NCBI RefSeq assembly: GCF_001425385.1
Contig: NZ_LMQO01000002.1
Span: forward strand, 496,001 to 560,000
Direction: 5' to 3'
DNA from: Sphingomonas sp. Leaf407
GTDB taxonomy: Bacteria > Pseudomonadota > Alphaproteobacteria > Sphingomonadales > Sphingomonadaceae
DNA length: 64,000 bases
A program made the translations under genes and the position numbers. Under the pieces are notes generated by a model. That model saw nothing but the letters and a program-made list of their open reading frames with translations, had not been told where the DNA came from and did no database searches. Shown in pieces: positions 8,523 to 15,432 of this stretch. Numbering within the stretch: the stretch's first letter is position 1; every line of letters begins with the position of its first letter.

Positions 8523-10175
8523 ATGTCGCCGCTCGTTCTCGCTCTCGCCGCCGGCACCGCCGGCCTCGTCGCCACCAGGGGGCGCACCCGCCTCGCGCTC
8601 AGCCGCGCCAAGCACGGCTCGCTCACCGGCCATGTCCGCTGGGGCCAGCGCATCGCCCGTCAGATCGCGTTCTACGACTATGACGACGCGCGTTTCTTCG
8701 CCGCCGACGACGCCCCGCCCGAAATCGCCGCGCAGCGCCGCGCCGGCTTCGATCGCCTCTCCGCGCTCTATGCCGAGCGGTTCGCCAAAACTGTCGCCGC
8801 GACGAAGGAATTGCGCGAGGGCCTCTCCGACCTGCAATTCACCGGCCGCTACCGCGTGCCGTTCCAGTTCAGCGCGCTGGTCCGCGACCGGCTGGCGACC
8901 GGGGCGTTCTGCGAATCGTCGGCGGGCGTCACCGTCACCGACCTCGACGGCAATGTCTTCTACGACCTTGCCGGCTCCTACGGCGTCAACCTGTTCGGCC
9001 ATGATTTCTACAAATCGTGCATCGCGGACGGGAGCGCGCGCGTCGCGGAGCTTGGCCCGGTGCTTGGCAGCTATCACCCGCTCATCACCGCCAACGTCGC
9101 CCGCCTCAAGGCGATCAGCGGCATGGATGAAGTCTCGTTCCACATGTCGGGCACCGAAGCGGTGATGCAGGCGGTGCGCCTCGCGCGCTATCACACCCGC
9201 CGCCGCCGCGTGGTCCGCTTCGCAGGGGCCTATCACGGCTGGTGGGGCGACGTGCAGCCCGGCATCGGCAACCCGGTGCCGCAGGACAACACGCTGACGC
9301 TGGCGGAAATGTCCGAGCGCACCCTCCACGTCCTTGCCACGCGCAAGGACATCGCCTGCGTGCTGGTGAACCCGTTGCAGGCGCTCCACCCGAACAAGGG
9401 CGCACCGTCCGACGGCACGCTGATCGACAGCAGCCGCACCGCCCACCTCGACCGTGCCGCCTACCGCGACTGGCTGGTCAGGCTGCGCGACGTCTGCACG
9501 AAGGCCGGCGTGGTGCTGATCTTCGACGAGGTGTTCATGGGCTTCCGTCTGGCGAAGGGCGGCATGGCCGAGGCGTTCGGCGTCCAGCCCGACATGGTGA
9601 CCTATGGCAAGACGCTGGGCGGCGGCCTGCCGGTCGGCGTCCTGTGCGGCCGTGCCGACCTGATGACCCGTTTCCGTACCGATCGCCCCGCCGACATCTG
9701 TTTCGCCCGGGGCACGTTCAACGCGCACCCTTATGTGATGGGGGCGATGGACGTGTTCCTCGAACGCCTCGATTCGCCGCAAGTGCAGGCGATGTACGAC
9801 GGCGTCGACGCCCGCTGGGACGCCCGCCTCGCGCAGTTCAATGCGGCGATGGCCGACGCCGGCCTGCCGGTGAACGCGGCGGGGATGCAGACGGTGTGGA
9901 CGATCGGCTACACCGTGCCGTCACGCTACAACTGGATGCTGCAATATTATCTGCGCGCGCAGGGGCTGGCGCTGAGCTGGGTCGGCACCGGCCGCCTGAT
10001 CTTCAGCCTCGATTACGACGACGCGGCGTTCGCCGAGGTCGTGGCGCGCTTCGTCGCCGCCGCGAAGGTGATGCAGGCCGACGGCTGGTGGTGGACCGCG
10101 CCCGGCACCACCAACAAGACATTGCGCCGCACCGTGCTCAAGGAAACGCTGGCAAGGCGGTTCGGGCGGGGGTGA
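8523..10175 (+). CDS. class III PLP aminotransferase with N-terminal membrane anchor
   Basis: A 550-residue protein whose C-terminal 430 residues are a class III aminotransferase fold like glutamate-1-semialdehyde aminomutase: HMSGTEAVMQAVRLAR (PLP phosphate cup), FAGAYHGWWGD, LIFDEVFMGFR (Asp that contacts the PLP ring), and the Schiff-base lysine Lys363 in VTYGKTLGGGLPVG. The first 20 residues are hydrophobic and look like a signal anchor, followed by about 100 residues of unknown helical sequence (HVRWGQRIARQIAFYDYDD). A role in haem synthesis is unlikely because the window encodes ALAS-type HemA. The substrate is unknown; the divergent psd gene hints at lipid or amino-alcohol metabolism. 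Confidence 0.8.
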   Translation: MSPLVLALAAGTAGLVATRGRTRLALSRAKHGSLTGHVRWGQRIARQIAFYDYDDARFFAADDAPPEIAAQRRAGFDRLSALYAERFAKTVAATKELREGLSDLQFTGRYRVPFQFSALVRDRLATGAFCESSAGVTVTDLDGNVFYDLAGSYGVNLFGHDFYKSCIADGSARVAELGPVLGSYHPLITANVARLKAISGMDEVSFHMSGTEAVMQAVRLARYHTRRRRVVRFAGAYHGWWGDVQPGIGNPVPQDNTLTLAEMSERTLHVLATRKDIACVLVNPLQALHPNKGAPSDGTLIDSSRTAHLDRAAYRDWLVRLRDVCTKAGVVLIFDEVFMGFRLAKGGMAEAFGVQPDMVTYGKTLGGGLPVGVLCGRADLMTRFRTDRPADICFARGTFNAHPYVMGAMDVFLERLDSPQVQAMYDGVDARWDARLAQFNAAMADAGLPVNAAGMQTVWTIGYTVPSRYNWMLQYYLRAQGLALSWVGTGRLIFSLDYDDAAFAEVVARFVAAAKVMQADGWWWTAPGTTNKTLRRTVLKETLARRFGRG

Positions 10176-10282
10176 GGGCTGTCCTACACGGCGCAGGATG
10201 TGCCACGGTGACGACTGTTCTTTCGCATCGTCGATCCTCCCGGTCGCCCCCGGCGTGATTCCCGGAACCGGGCACGATCCCT

Positions 10283-10500
10283 AGGGCCGATCGACATTCA
10301 ATCGTCCGTGACGCCCGCATAGACCATTTCCGTCACTCCGGACTGGTTCCGGGGTCCACCGTGCAGCGATCGATGCCGTTCGAGCCACTTGCGACAGCGT
10401 TCGCGGCCAGGTGGACCCCGGAACCAGTCCGGAGTGACGAAAGAGGGTGGTATTTTTACCTACGGACTGCACCGGACGAGCTGAATGTCGATCGGCCCTG
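10283..10500. repeat. R4 repeat copy A, long hairpin with outer inverted repeat
   Basis: An 18-base perfect outer inverted repeat (AGGGCCGATCGACATTCA at 10283-10300, its complement at 10483-10500) encloses a 30-base perfect stem (10331-10360 with 10410-10439, core CCGGACTGGTTCCGGGGTCC) around a 49-base loop. The left flank between outer repeat and stem is 30 bases, the right 43 bases. The second copy is at 40285. It lies in the 740-base gap between the aminotransferase and the Mpo1-like gene. No gene is visible in this gap. Confidence 0.92.
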
Positions 10501-10508
10501 AGACCGGA

Positions 10509-10562
10509 CGTCATCCCGGCGAAGGCTGGAATCTGCCGCTGATCGCGCGCGACAGGAGCCGC
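10509..10562. repeat. R3 repeat, half copy
   Basis: Matches the left half of family R3 (GTCATCCCGGCGAAGGCTGG, then ATCT..C, GCTGAT and a degenerate AGGAGCCGCGCG) but has no right arm. It directly follows R4 copy A. The family is better seen at 26393, 38461 and 51582. Confidence 0.6.
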
Positions 10563-10656
10563 GCGAAACACCGGCCCGCGCTGCGACGACTTTCCATGGC
10601 TGATGGATGCAGGGGCGGCTCGAACTACCCTGTATTCGTAAAGAACCGGCCGGAAA

Positions 10657-10699
10657 GTGTAAGCTTTGTGTAAGTTTGTGTAAACTTAGTGTAAACTTC
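10657..10699 (+). repeat. tandem array of four 10-11-base GTGTAAACTT units
   Basis: Four head-to-tail units, GTGTAAGCTTT, GTGTAAGTTT, GTGTAAACTTA and GTGTAAACTTC, sit in a patch that is clearly AT-richer than its surroundings; a fifth unit GTGTAAACTTC lies at 10787-10797. The period is close to one DNA turn, so all units face the same side of the helix, as in protein-binding arrays. A two-unit version in the other orientation is at 26533. No gene overlaps it. Confidence 0.75.
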
Positions 10700-10807
10700 G
10701 GAACTGCGTTCTGGCGGGAATTTTCCATCCAAAACAATAGCTTGGCGGCAACGACTCCGGTCGCCACCGCCCATTTCCCGAAAACCGTGTAAACTTCCGC
10801 GAAACGA

Positions 10808-10918
10808 CCCGCCACGGGCAAAGCCCGTGGCGTCGGGCGGCACTTTTCGCGCCGCCGGCCGGAGCGCGCCTCGTGCGGCAAGGGGATAGCTACGCTATCC
10901 CCTTGCCCGGCGCGCTTA
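10808..10918. repeat. R6 element at the 3' end of the Mpo1-like gene
   Basis: Read on the minus strand from the stop codon: GCGCGCCGGGCAAGG leading into a hairpin GGGGATAGC/GCTATCCCC, closed by a GCGCGCC/GGCGCGC outer pair, then a CGGCGGC..GCCGCC hairpin with a TTTTCGC-type loop, then CCACGGGC TTT GCCCGTGG. The same order of hairpins follows rpsD (27359) and, in shorter form, rlpA (26312). Placement exactly at stop codons suggests a terminator or mRNA 3'-end stabiliser. Confidence 0.7.
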
Positions 10919-11527
10919 GTGCCGTGCCGCTTCCTGCAGGTCGGTATCGATCCGCGCACCCTTCAACAACTGCACCGGCGCCTTGCGATACAGTATGAAG
11001 TCGTTGAACGGATCGGTGATGATCTTGGTCGCCCAGACAAGACCGGTCATCACGTCGCGCTGCACGAACAACTGCACCACCCGGAACAGCAATCCCCCGA
11101 CCGCAAAGCCCAGCCACAGCAGCGCCAGATGGCGCAGGAACCCGACGAAGCCGACATGCGGCTCGAACAGCCCGAAGAAGGTCGGGTCGATCAGCAGCGG
11201 GATCGGCGTCGCCGCCCACAGCCCCATGAACACGATCTTGCGGAACAGGTTGTAGCCGACCTTGATCTCCTCCTTGTGCGCGTGCGTCGCCTGGTTCTGG
11301 TGATCGTAGGTCTTGGGCTCGAAGAAGAAATGGCCCGATTGCCGCGCGGTCATCGCCACCAGCCAGCCGAGCAGGCTGGCGACGGCGGGATCGATCCACA
11401 CCACGACATAGGCGATCAGGAACGTCGTCGCGCTGACGAAATGCAGCGCCTGGTTGATGATGCTGTGGTGGTAATAGCGGTGATCGTCCCACCGCTGTTC
11501 CTTCAACGCTTCCTTGAAACCGGACAT
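10916..11527 (-). CDS. DUF962 / Mpo1-like membrane protein
   Basis: A 203-residue protein with about four membrane segments. The N-terminal RYYHHSIINQALHFVSATTF and the later ARQSGHFFFEPKTYD correspond to the two histidine-containing blocks of the DUF962 family, whose yeast member Mpo1 is an iron(II) dioxygenase for 2-hydroxy fatty acids. Start ATG 11527 follows the pmtA stop by 25 bases, so the two genes form an operon. Sphingomonad lipids are rich in 2-hydroxymyristate, which would make such an activity meaningful, but the assignment rests on motif similarity only. The gene ends in an R6 element. Confidence 0.6.
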   Translation of the reverse strand: MSGFKEALKEQRWDDHRYYHHSIINQALHFVSATTFLIAYVVVWIDPAVASLLGWLVAMTARQSGHFFFEPKTYDHQNQATHAHKEEIKVGYNLFRKIVFMGLWAATPIPLLIDPTFFGLFEPHVGFVGFLRHLALLWLGFAVGGLLFRVVQLFVQRDVMTGLVWATKIITDPFNDFILYRKAPVQLLKGARIDTDLQEAARH

Positions 11528-11552
11528 CGTAGCAGCCTTGTGCAAGGGGGGT

Positions 11553-12248
11553 TCAGGCGGTCGCGGCGTGCGCGAGCGTAGGTGTATTGTCCTGTCCGTC
11601 GGCGGTGCGGCGGAAACAGACGAGCGAGAAATGGCCGAGTGGCGGGAGCGGGCGGCGCTCGACCAGTTCGGCGTTCGGATGGCGCAGCGCCCAGTCGCCA
11701 TAGACCGACCACGGGAAGTCGGTGCGCCAGCCCAGCCGGCTGGTGACGGGCATCAGCGCGCGCTCGATCTTCGATCGCATGCCGGTTTCCGCCCCCAGCC
11801 GGGTGGTGATGACGATCAGCCCGCCGGGCCGCACCACGCGCAGGAACTCGCTGAGCGCCCGGTCGGGATGCGGCACCGCCGACACGACATATTGCGCGAC
11901 GACCACGTCGAACGAGGCATCGGGGAAATCCAGCGCCTCGGCATCGCCGATCGCGATCCGCTCGACTTGGGTCAGGTTCAGCCGCTTGACGCGGTCGCGC
12001 GCCTTGTCGAGCATCTGGTCGGCAATATCGATTCCGGTGATCCGGCTGTCGGTGCGGTAATGCGGCAGCGAGATGCCGGTGCCGACCCCGACTTCGAGGA
12101 TGCGGCCGCCCACCTGCTCGGCGGCGTCGATCGCGGCGCGCCGGCCGCGGCGGAACACCGGCCCGAACACCAGGTCATAGATCGGTGCCCAACGGTCATA
12201 GGCGCTGGCCACGCCGACGCGGTTCAATTCCTGAGCCAAAACGTACAT
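11553..12248 (-). CDS. pmtA: phosphatidylethanolamine N-methyltransferase, PmtA type
   Basis: A 231-residue soluble class I SAM methyltransferase of the PmtA type: AYDRWAPIYDLVFGPVF near the N-terminus, the SAM motif LEVGVGTGISLP, motif II GIDIADQML, and VVVAQYVVSAVPHPDRAL. This N-terminal YDLVFGPVF signature is typical of the Rhodobacter-type enzymes that methylate phosphatidylethanolamine to phosphatidylcholine at the inner membrane. The ATG at 12248 has GAGGGA almost touching it; a TTG nine bases downstream is better spaced and may be the true start. It is divergent from plcP, with a 200-base shared control region, and leads the operon with the Mpo1-like gene. Confidence 0.85.
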   Translation of the reverse strand: MYVLAQELNRVGVASAYDRWAPIYDLVFGPVFRRGRRAAIDAAEQVGGRILEVGVGTGISLPHYRTDSRITGIDIADQMLDKARDRVKRLNLTQVERIAIGDAEALDFPDASFDVVVAQYVVSAVPHPDRALSEFLRVVRPGGLIVITTRLGAETGMRSKIERALMPVTSRLGWRTDFPWSVYGDWALRHPNAELVERRPLPPLGHFSLVCFRRTADGQDNTPTLAHAATA

Positions 12249-12448
12249 TCCCTCACGTCAGCGCCGTCACGGCGGTCCGACGAAAAAGGGTGACGCGGTT
12301 CGATGACACCGCGATGGCGGTATGAAGTCGCCAAGGTTTCAGTTTGATGCAAGTACACGTCATCGCCGCGCAACAATACTGTCGCGCGATGCCGCTAGAT
12401 CGATAGCAACAAGGACGGATGTCCGGTCCGCTATCGTGGAGGCAAACG
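12249..12448. promoter_or_regulatory. shared control region between pmtA and plcP
   Basis: This 200-base divergent intergenic region must hold the promoters of both operons. I looked for a Pho box (two CTGTCAT-like units 11 bases apart), as expected if plcP-agt responds to phosphate starvation. TGAC half-sites occur near 12291 and 12304 but are 13 bases apart, so I see no convincing box. The plcP ribosome site GGAGG lies at 12438-12442. Confidence 0.4.
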
Positions 12449-13387
12449 ATGACGACGACCACAATATCCCGGACGGAAGTTCGTCCGGTCGCAAAAAAGT
12501 CCGATCGATCGATCATGACATCACTGGCGCGCAAGGTGCCGGACTGGATCAACGATCCGCAATCCTATCAGGTCGAAGGACCGAAGCGGTCCTATCGTAC
12601 CGTGTTCATTTCCGACGTGCATCTTGGCACGCCGGGGTGCAGCGCGGTGCAACTGGTCGATTTCCTCCATTCGATCGAATGCGAGACGCTGTACCTGGTC
12701 GGCGACATCGTCGACGGCTGGCAGATCCGCAAAGGCTGGTACTGGCCCTCGGCGCACAACGACGTGATCCGTTCGATCCTGAAGTTCGCGCGTCGCGGCA
12801 CCCGCGTCATCTACATCCCCGGCAACCATGACGAGGCGTTCCGCGATTACGTCGGCCTCGAATTCGGCGGCGTCGAGATGGTCGAGGAGGACATCCACGA
12901 AACCGCCGACGGCCGCCGCCTGCTGGTGCTTCACGGCGACAAGTTCGACGGCGTGGTGCTCTATGCCCGCTGGCTCGCCTTCCTTGGCGACTATGCCTAT
13001 ACCGCGCTGCTCAAGGCCAACAGCGTCTGGAACTTCGGACGGCGCAAGCTCGGCCTGCCCTATTGGTCGCTGTCGGCCTATGCCAAGCACCGGGTCAAGA
13101 ACGCGGTGAACTTCATCGGCCGGTTCGAGGAAACGGTGGCCCACGCCGCCGCCGAACACGGCGTCGACGGGGTGGTGTGCGGCCATATCCACACCGCCGA
13201 AATCCGCCAGATCGGCGACATCACCTATTACAACGACGGCGACTGGGTAGAAAGCTGCACCGCGCTGGTCGAGGATCATACGGGTGCCATGTCGCTGATC
13301 GACTGGCGGGCGGAGACATGGGGCAGGGATCTCGCCGCCGCCCCGGCAACCGCGCTCGCGCCGCCCCGGGCGGTCGCCACCGCATGA
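12449..13387 (+). CDS. plcP: PlcP-type metallophosphoesterase (phospholipase C family)
   Basis: A 312-residue calcineurin-like phosphoesterase with all metal motifs: SDVHLGT (Asp56, His58), GDIVDGW (Asp86), GNHDEAF (Asn126, His127), a later HGDKFDG and GHIHTAE. It is longer than true LpxH and carries HETADGRR, LARWLAFLGDYAY-like and KNAVNFIGRFEETVA segments typical of rhizobial and marine PlcP, an intracellular Mn-dependent phospholipase C that removes phospholipid head groups during phosphate limitation. Databases often name this family UDP-2,3-diacylglucosamine diphosphatase. Start ATG 12449 follows GGAGG. It overlaps the agt-like gene by ATGA, the known plcP-agt arrangement. Confidence 0.82.
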   Translation: MTTTTISRTEVRPVAKKSDRSIMTSLARKVPDWINDPQSYQVEGPKRSYRTVFISDVHLGTPGCSAVQLVDFLHSIECETLYLVGDIVDGWQIRKGWYWPSAHNDVIRSILKFARRGTRVIYIPGNHDEAFRDYVGLEFGGVEMVEEDIHETADGRRLLVLHGDKFDGVVLYARWLAFLGDYAYTALLKANSVWNFGRRKLGLPYWSLSAYAKHRVKNAVNFIGRFEETVAHAAAEHGVDGVVCGHIHTAEIRQIGDITYYNDGDWVESCTALVEDHTGAMSLIDWRAETWGRDLAAAPATALAPPRAVATA

Positions 13388-14427
13388 GGATCGCGATCGT
13401 CAGCGATGCGTGGACCCCGCAGGTCAACGGCGTCGTCCGCACGCTTCAGACGACGATCGGCCGGTTGCAGCAGCGCGGCCATGTGGTGGAGGCATTCACC
13501 CCCGACGGCTTCGCCACCCGCGCCTGCCCCGGCTATCCCGAAATCCGCCTCGCGCTGGGCTGCGGCACCGAACTCGGCAACCGGCTGGCGGCGTTCCGGC
13601 CCGATGCGATCCATATCGCGACCGAAGGCCCGCTCGGCTGGGCGGCGCGTGGCTGGTGCAAGACGCGCGGCGCGCGCTTCACCACGTCGTTCCACACCAA
13701 TTTCGCCGAATATCTGGCGATGCGCACGCATTTGCCCGCCGGGCTGTTCTGGCCGTTCCTGCGCCGCTTCCATGCGCGAGCCAGCGGGGTGATGACCGCC
13801 ACCGCCCGCGTCGCGGAATCGCTTGGCCGGCACGGCATCGACCATACCCGTCGCTGGTCGCGGGGCGTTGACCTGTCGTTGTTCAAGCCTGATGGCGGGC
13901 AGCTCGACCTCGCGACGCTGCCGCGCCCGATCCTGCTGCATGTCGGGCGGATCGCGATCGAAAAGAATATCGAGGCGTTCCTCGCGCTCGACGTGCCGGG
14001 CACCAAACTGCTGGTCGGCGACGGCCCGGCGCGCGCCGACCTCGAACGGCGCTATCCGCTCGCCCGGTTCGTCGGGGTGAAGCAGGGCGCGGCGCTCGCC
14101 GCCGCGTACCGCGCCGCCGATGTGCTGGTGTTCCCCAGCCGCACCGACACCTTTGGGCTGGTGATGATCGAGGCGCTGGCCTGCGGCACGCCGGTCGCGG
14201 GCTATCCCGTGCCCGGCCCGCTCGACGTCATCGGCACCGACGGGATGGGCGGCGGCCTTGAGCGGATCGGCGCGATCGACGACGATCTGGCCAGCGCCGT
14301 CACCCTCGCGCTCACTGCCGATCGCGACGCCTGTGCCCGCATCGGCAGCGGCTATTGCTGGTCGCGCTGCACCGACCAGTTCGTCGGCAATCTGGTCGAC
14401 GCACAGGTGCCCGCCCCTGCGCCATAG
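13384..14427 (+). CDS. Agt-like GT4 glycosyltransferase (diacylglycerol glycosylation)
   Basis: A 347-residue GT-B glycosyltransferase of family 4: MRIAIVSDAWTPQVNGVVRTL at the start, HIATEGPLGWAAR, FTTSFHTNFAEY, RWSRGVDLSLF, HVGRIAIEKN and the nucleotide-sugar motif FPSRTDTFGLVMIEALACGTPVA with the family EX7E spacing. The sequence and the 4-base overlap with plcP match the Agt enzymes that make mono-glycosyl diacylglycerols (glucose or glucuronate) in alphaproteobacteria. It would act at the cytoplasmic face of the inner membrane on the diacylglycerol released by PlcP. Sugar specificity cannot be read from the sequence. An alternative is a glycosphingolipid-forming enzyme. Confidence 0.8.
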   Translation: MRIAIVSDAWTPQVNGVVRTLQTTIGRLQQRGHVVEAFTPDGFATRACPGYPEIRLALGCGTELGNRLAAFRPDAIHIATEGPLGWAARGWCKTRGARFTTSFHTNFAEYLAMRTHLPAGLFWPFLRRFHARASGVMTATARVAESLGRHGIDHTRRWSRGVDLSLFKPDGGQLDLATLPRPILLHVGRIAIEKNIEAFLALDVPGTKLLVGDGPARADLERRYPLARFVGVKQGAALAAAYRAADVLVFPSRTDTFGLVMIEALACGTPVAGYPVPGPLDVIGTDGMGGGLERIGAIDDDLASAVTLALTADRDACARIGSGYCWSRCTDQFVGNLVDAQVPAPAP

Positions 14428-14502
14428 TCCCGCCGACGCTTTTCGTGGCGTCGCAGCATCTTGAGCGCTACCACGTCCGCCAACGGACAAGGGGAACAGG
14501 CG

Positions 14503-15432
14503 ATGGCCGGTGGATTGGTGGCTCTGCTCGATGACGTCGCGGCGATCGCGAAGCTGGCGGCGGCGTCGCTCGACGATGTGACGGCGGCCGCCGGGCGGGC
14601 CGGGGCCAAGGCGGCGGGCGTGGTGATCGACGACGCGGCGGTGACGCCGCGTTATGTCGTGGGGCTCTCGCCGGCGCGCGAACTGCCGATCATCGGCAAG
14701 ATCGCGATGGGCTCGCTCAAGAACAAGCTGTTGATCCTGCTGCCTGCCGCGCTGCTGCTCAGCGCGTTCGCGCCATGGGCGATCACCCCGATCCTGATGA
14801 TCGGCGGCGCGTTCCTGTGCTACGAAGCGGCGCACAAGATCATCGGATCGTTCACCGGCGGCCACGAAGCCGATGAAGCGGCGACCATCACCGATCCGGT
14901 CGAACTAGAAAACCGGCAGGTCGCAGGTGCCATCCGCACCGACCTGATCCTGTCGGGTGAGATCATGGCGATCGCGCTCGCCGAACTGCCCGACATGGGC
15001 ATCGGGATGCAGGCGGTGGTGCTGGCGGCGGTCGGTATCGCGATAACCGCCGGGGTGTACGGCGCGGTCGCGCTGATCGTGAAGATGGACGACATCGGCC
15101 TCGCCCTCGCCAAACGGAGCAGCGCGGTCGCGCAGACGATCGGGCGCGGGCTGGTGAAGGCGATGCCGGTGCTGCTGAAGGCGCTGGCGCTGATCGGCAC
15201 GGCGGCGATGCTGTGGGTCGGCGGGCAGATCATCGTGCACGGCATGGAGGAATTCGGCCTCGTCACCCTGCCGCACCTGATCCACGACACCGCGCATCAT
15301 GCTGCACAAGCCCTGCCCGCGATTGGCGGGGTGGTCGCATGGATCGTCAACGCCGCGCTGTCGGCGGTGGTCGGCATCATCGTCGGCGGGATCGTCGTCG
15401 GTGCGCTGCACCTGATCCCGCGCAAGCATTGA
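14503..15432 (+). CDS. DUF808 (YedI-type) membrane protein
   Basis: A 309-residue inner-membrane protein of the DUF808 family: AGGLVALLDDVAAIAKLAAASLDDV at the N-terminus, a basic/acidic loop KIIGSFTGGHEADEAATI, DLILSGEIMAIALAELPDMG, and several membrane segments. Function is unknown across the family. Start ATG 14503 has AGGGG upstream; an upstream TTG at 14461 in the same frame adds sequence not seen in relatives. Its stop codon overlaps the TTG start of the next gene (TTGA), so the two are translationally coupled. Confidence 0.88.
   Translation: MAGGLVALLDDVAAIAKLAAASLDDVTAAAGRAGAKAAGVVIDDAAVTPRYVVGLSPARELPIIGKIAMGSLKNKLLILLPAALLLSAFAPWAITPILMIGGAFLCYEAAHKIIGSFTGGHEADEAATITDPVELENRQVAGAIRTDLILSGEIMAIALAELPDMGIGMQAVVLAAVGIAITAGVYGAVALIVKMDDIGLALAKRSSAVAQTIGRGLVKAMPVLLKALALIGTAAMLWVGGQIIVHGMEEFGLVTLPHLIHDTAHHAAQALPAIGGVVAWIVNAALSAVVGIIVGGIVVGALHLIPRKH

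Noticed and set aside
8523..10175. The class III aminotransferase as HemL of the C5 haem route
   Set aside because: An ALAS-type HemA is encoded at 37109, the protein has an extra N-terminal membrane region, and no glutamyl-tRNA reductase is present.
10485..10673. Short open frames in the 10.2-10.9 kb gap
   Set aside because: They lie across repeat elements, lack ribosome sites and show no protein-like pattern.
10657..10797. The GTGTAAACTT array as a CRISPR
   Set aside because: Units are only 10-11 bases without spacers and no cas genes are near.
12249..12448. A Pho box upstream of plcP
   Set aside because: TGAC half-sites are present but at 13-base spacing and with poor matches to CTGTCAT; not enough to claim.
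12449..13387. Annotation of the metallophosphoesterase as LpxH (UDP-2,3-diacylglucosamine diphosphatase)
   Set aside because: The family is often so named, but length, internal motifs and the coupled glycosyltransferase fit PlcP-Agt better. Not excluded without assay.
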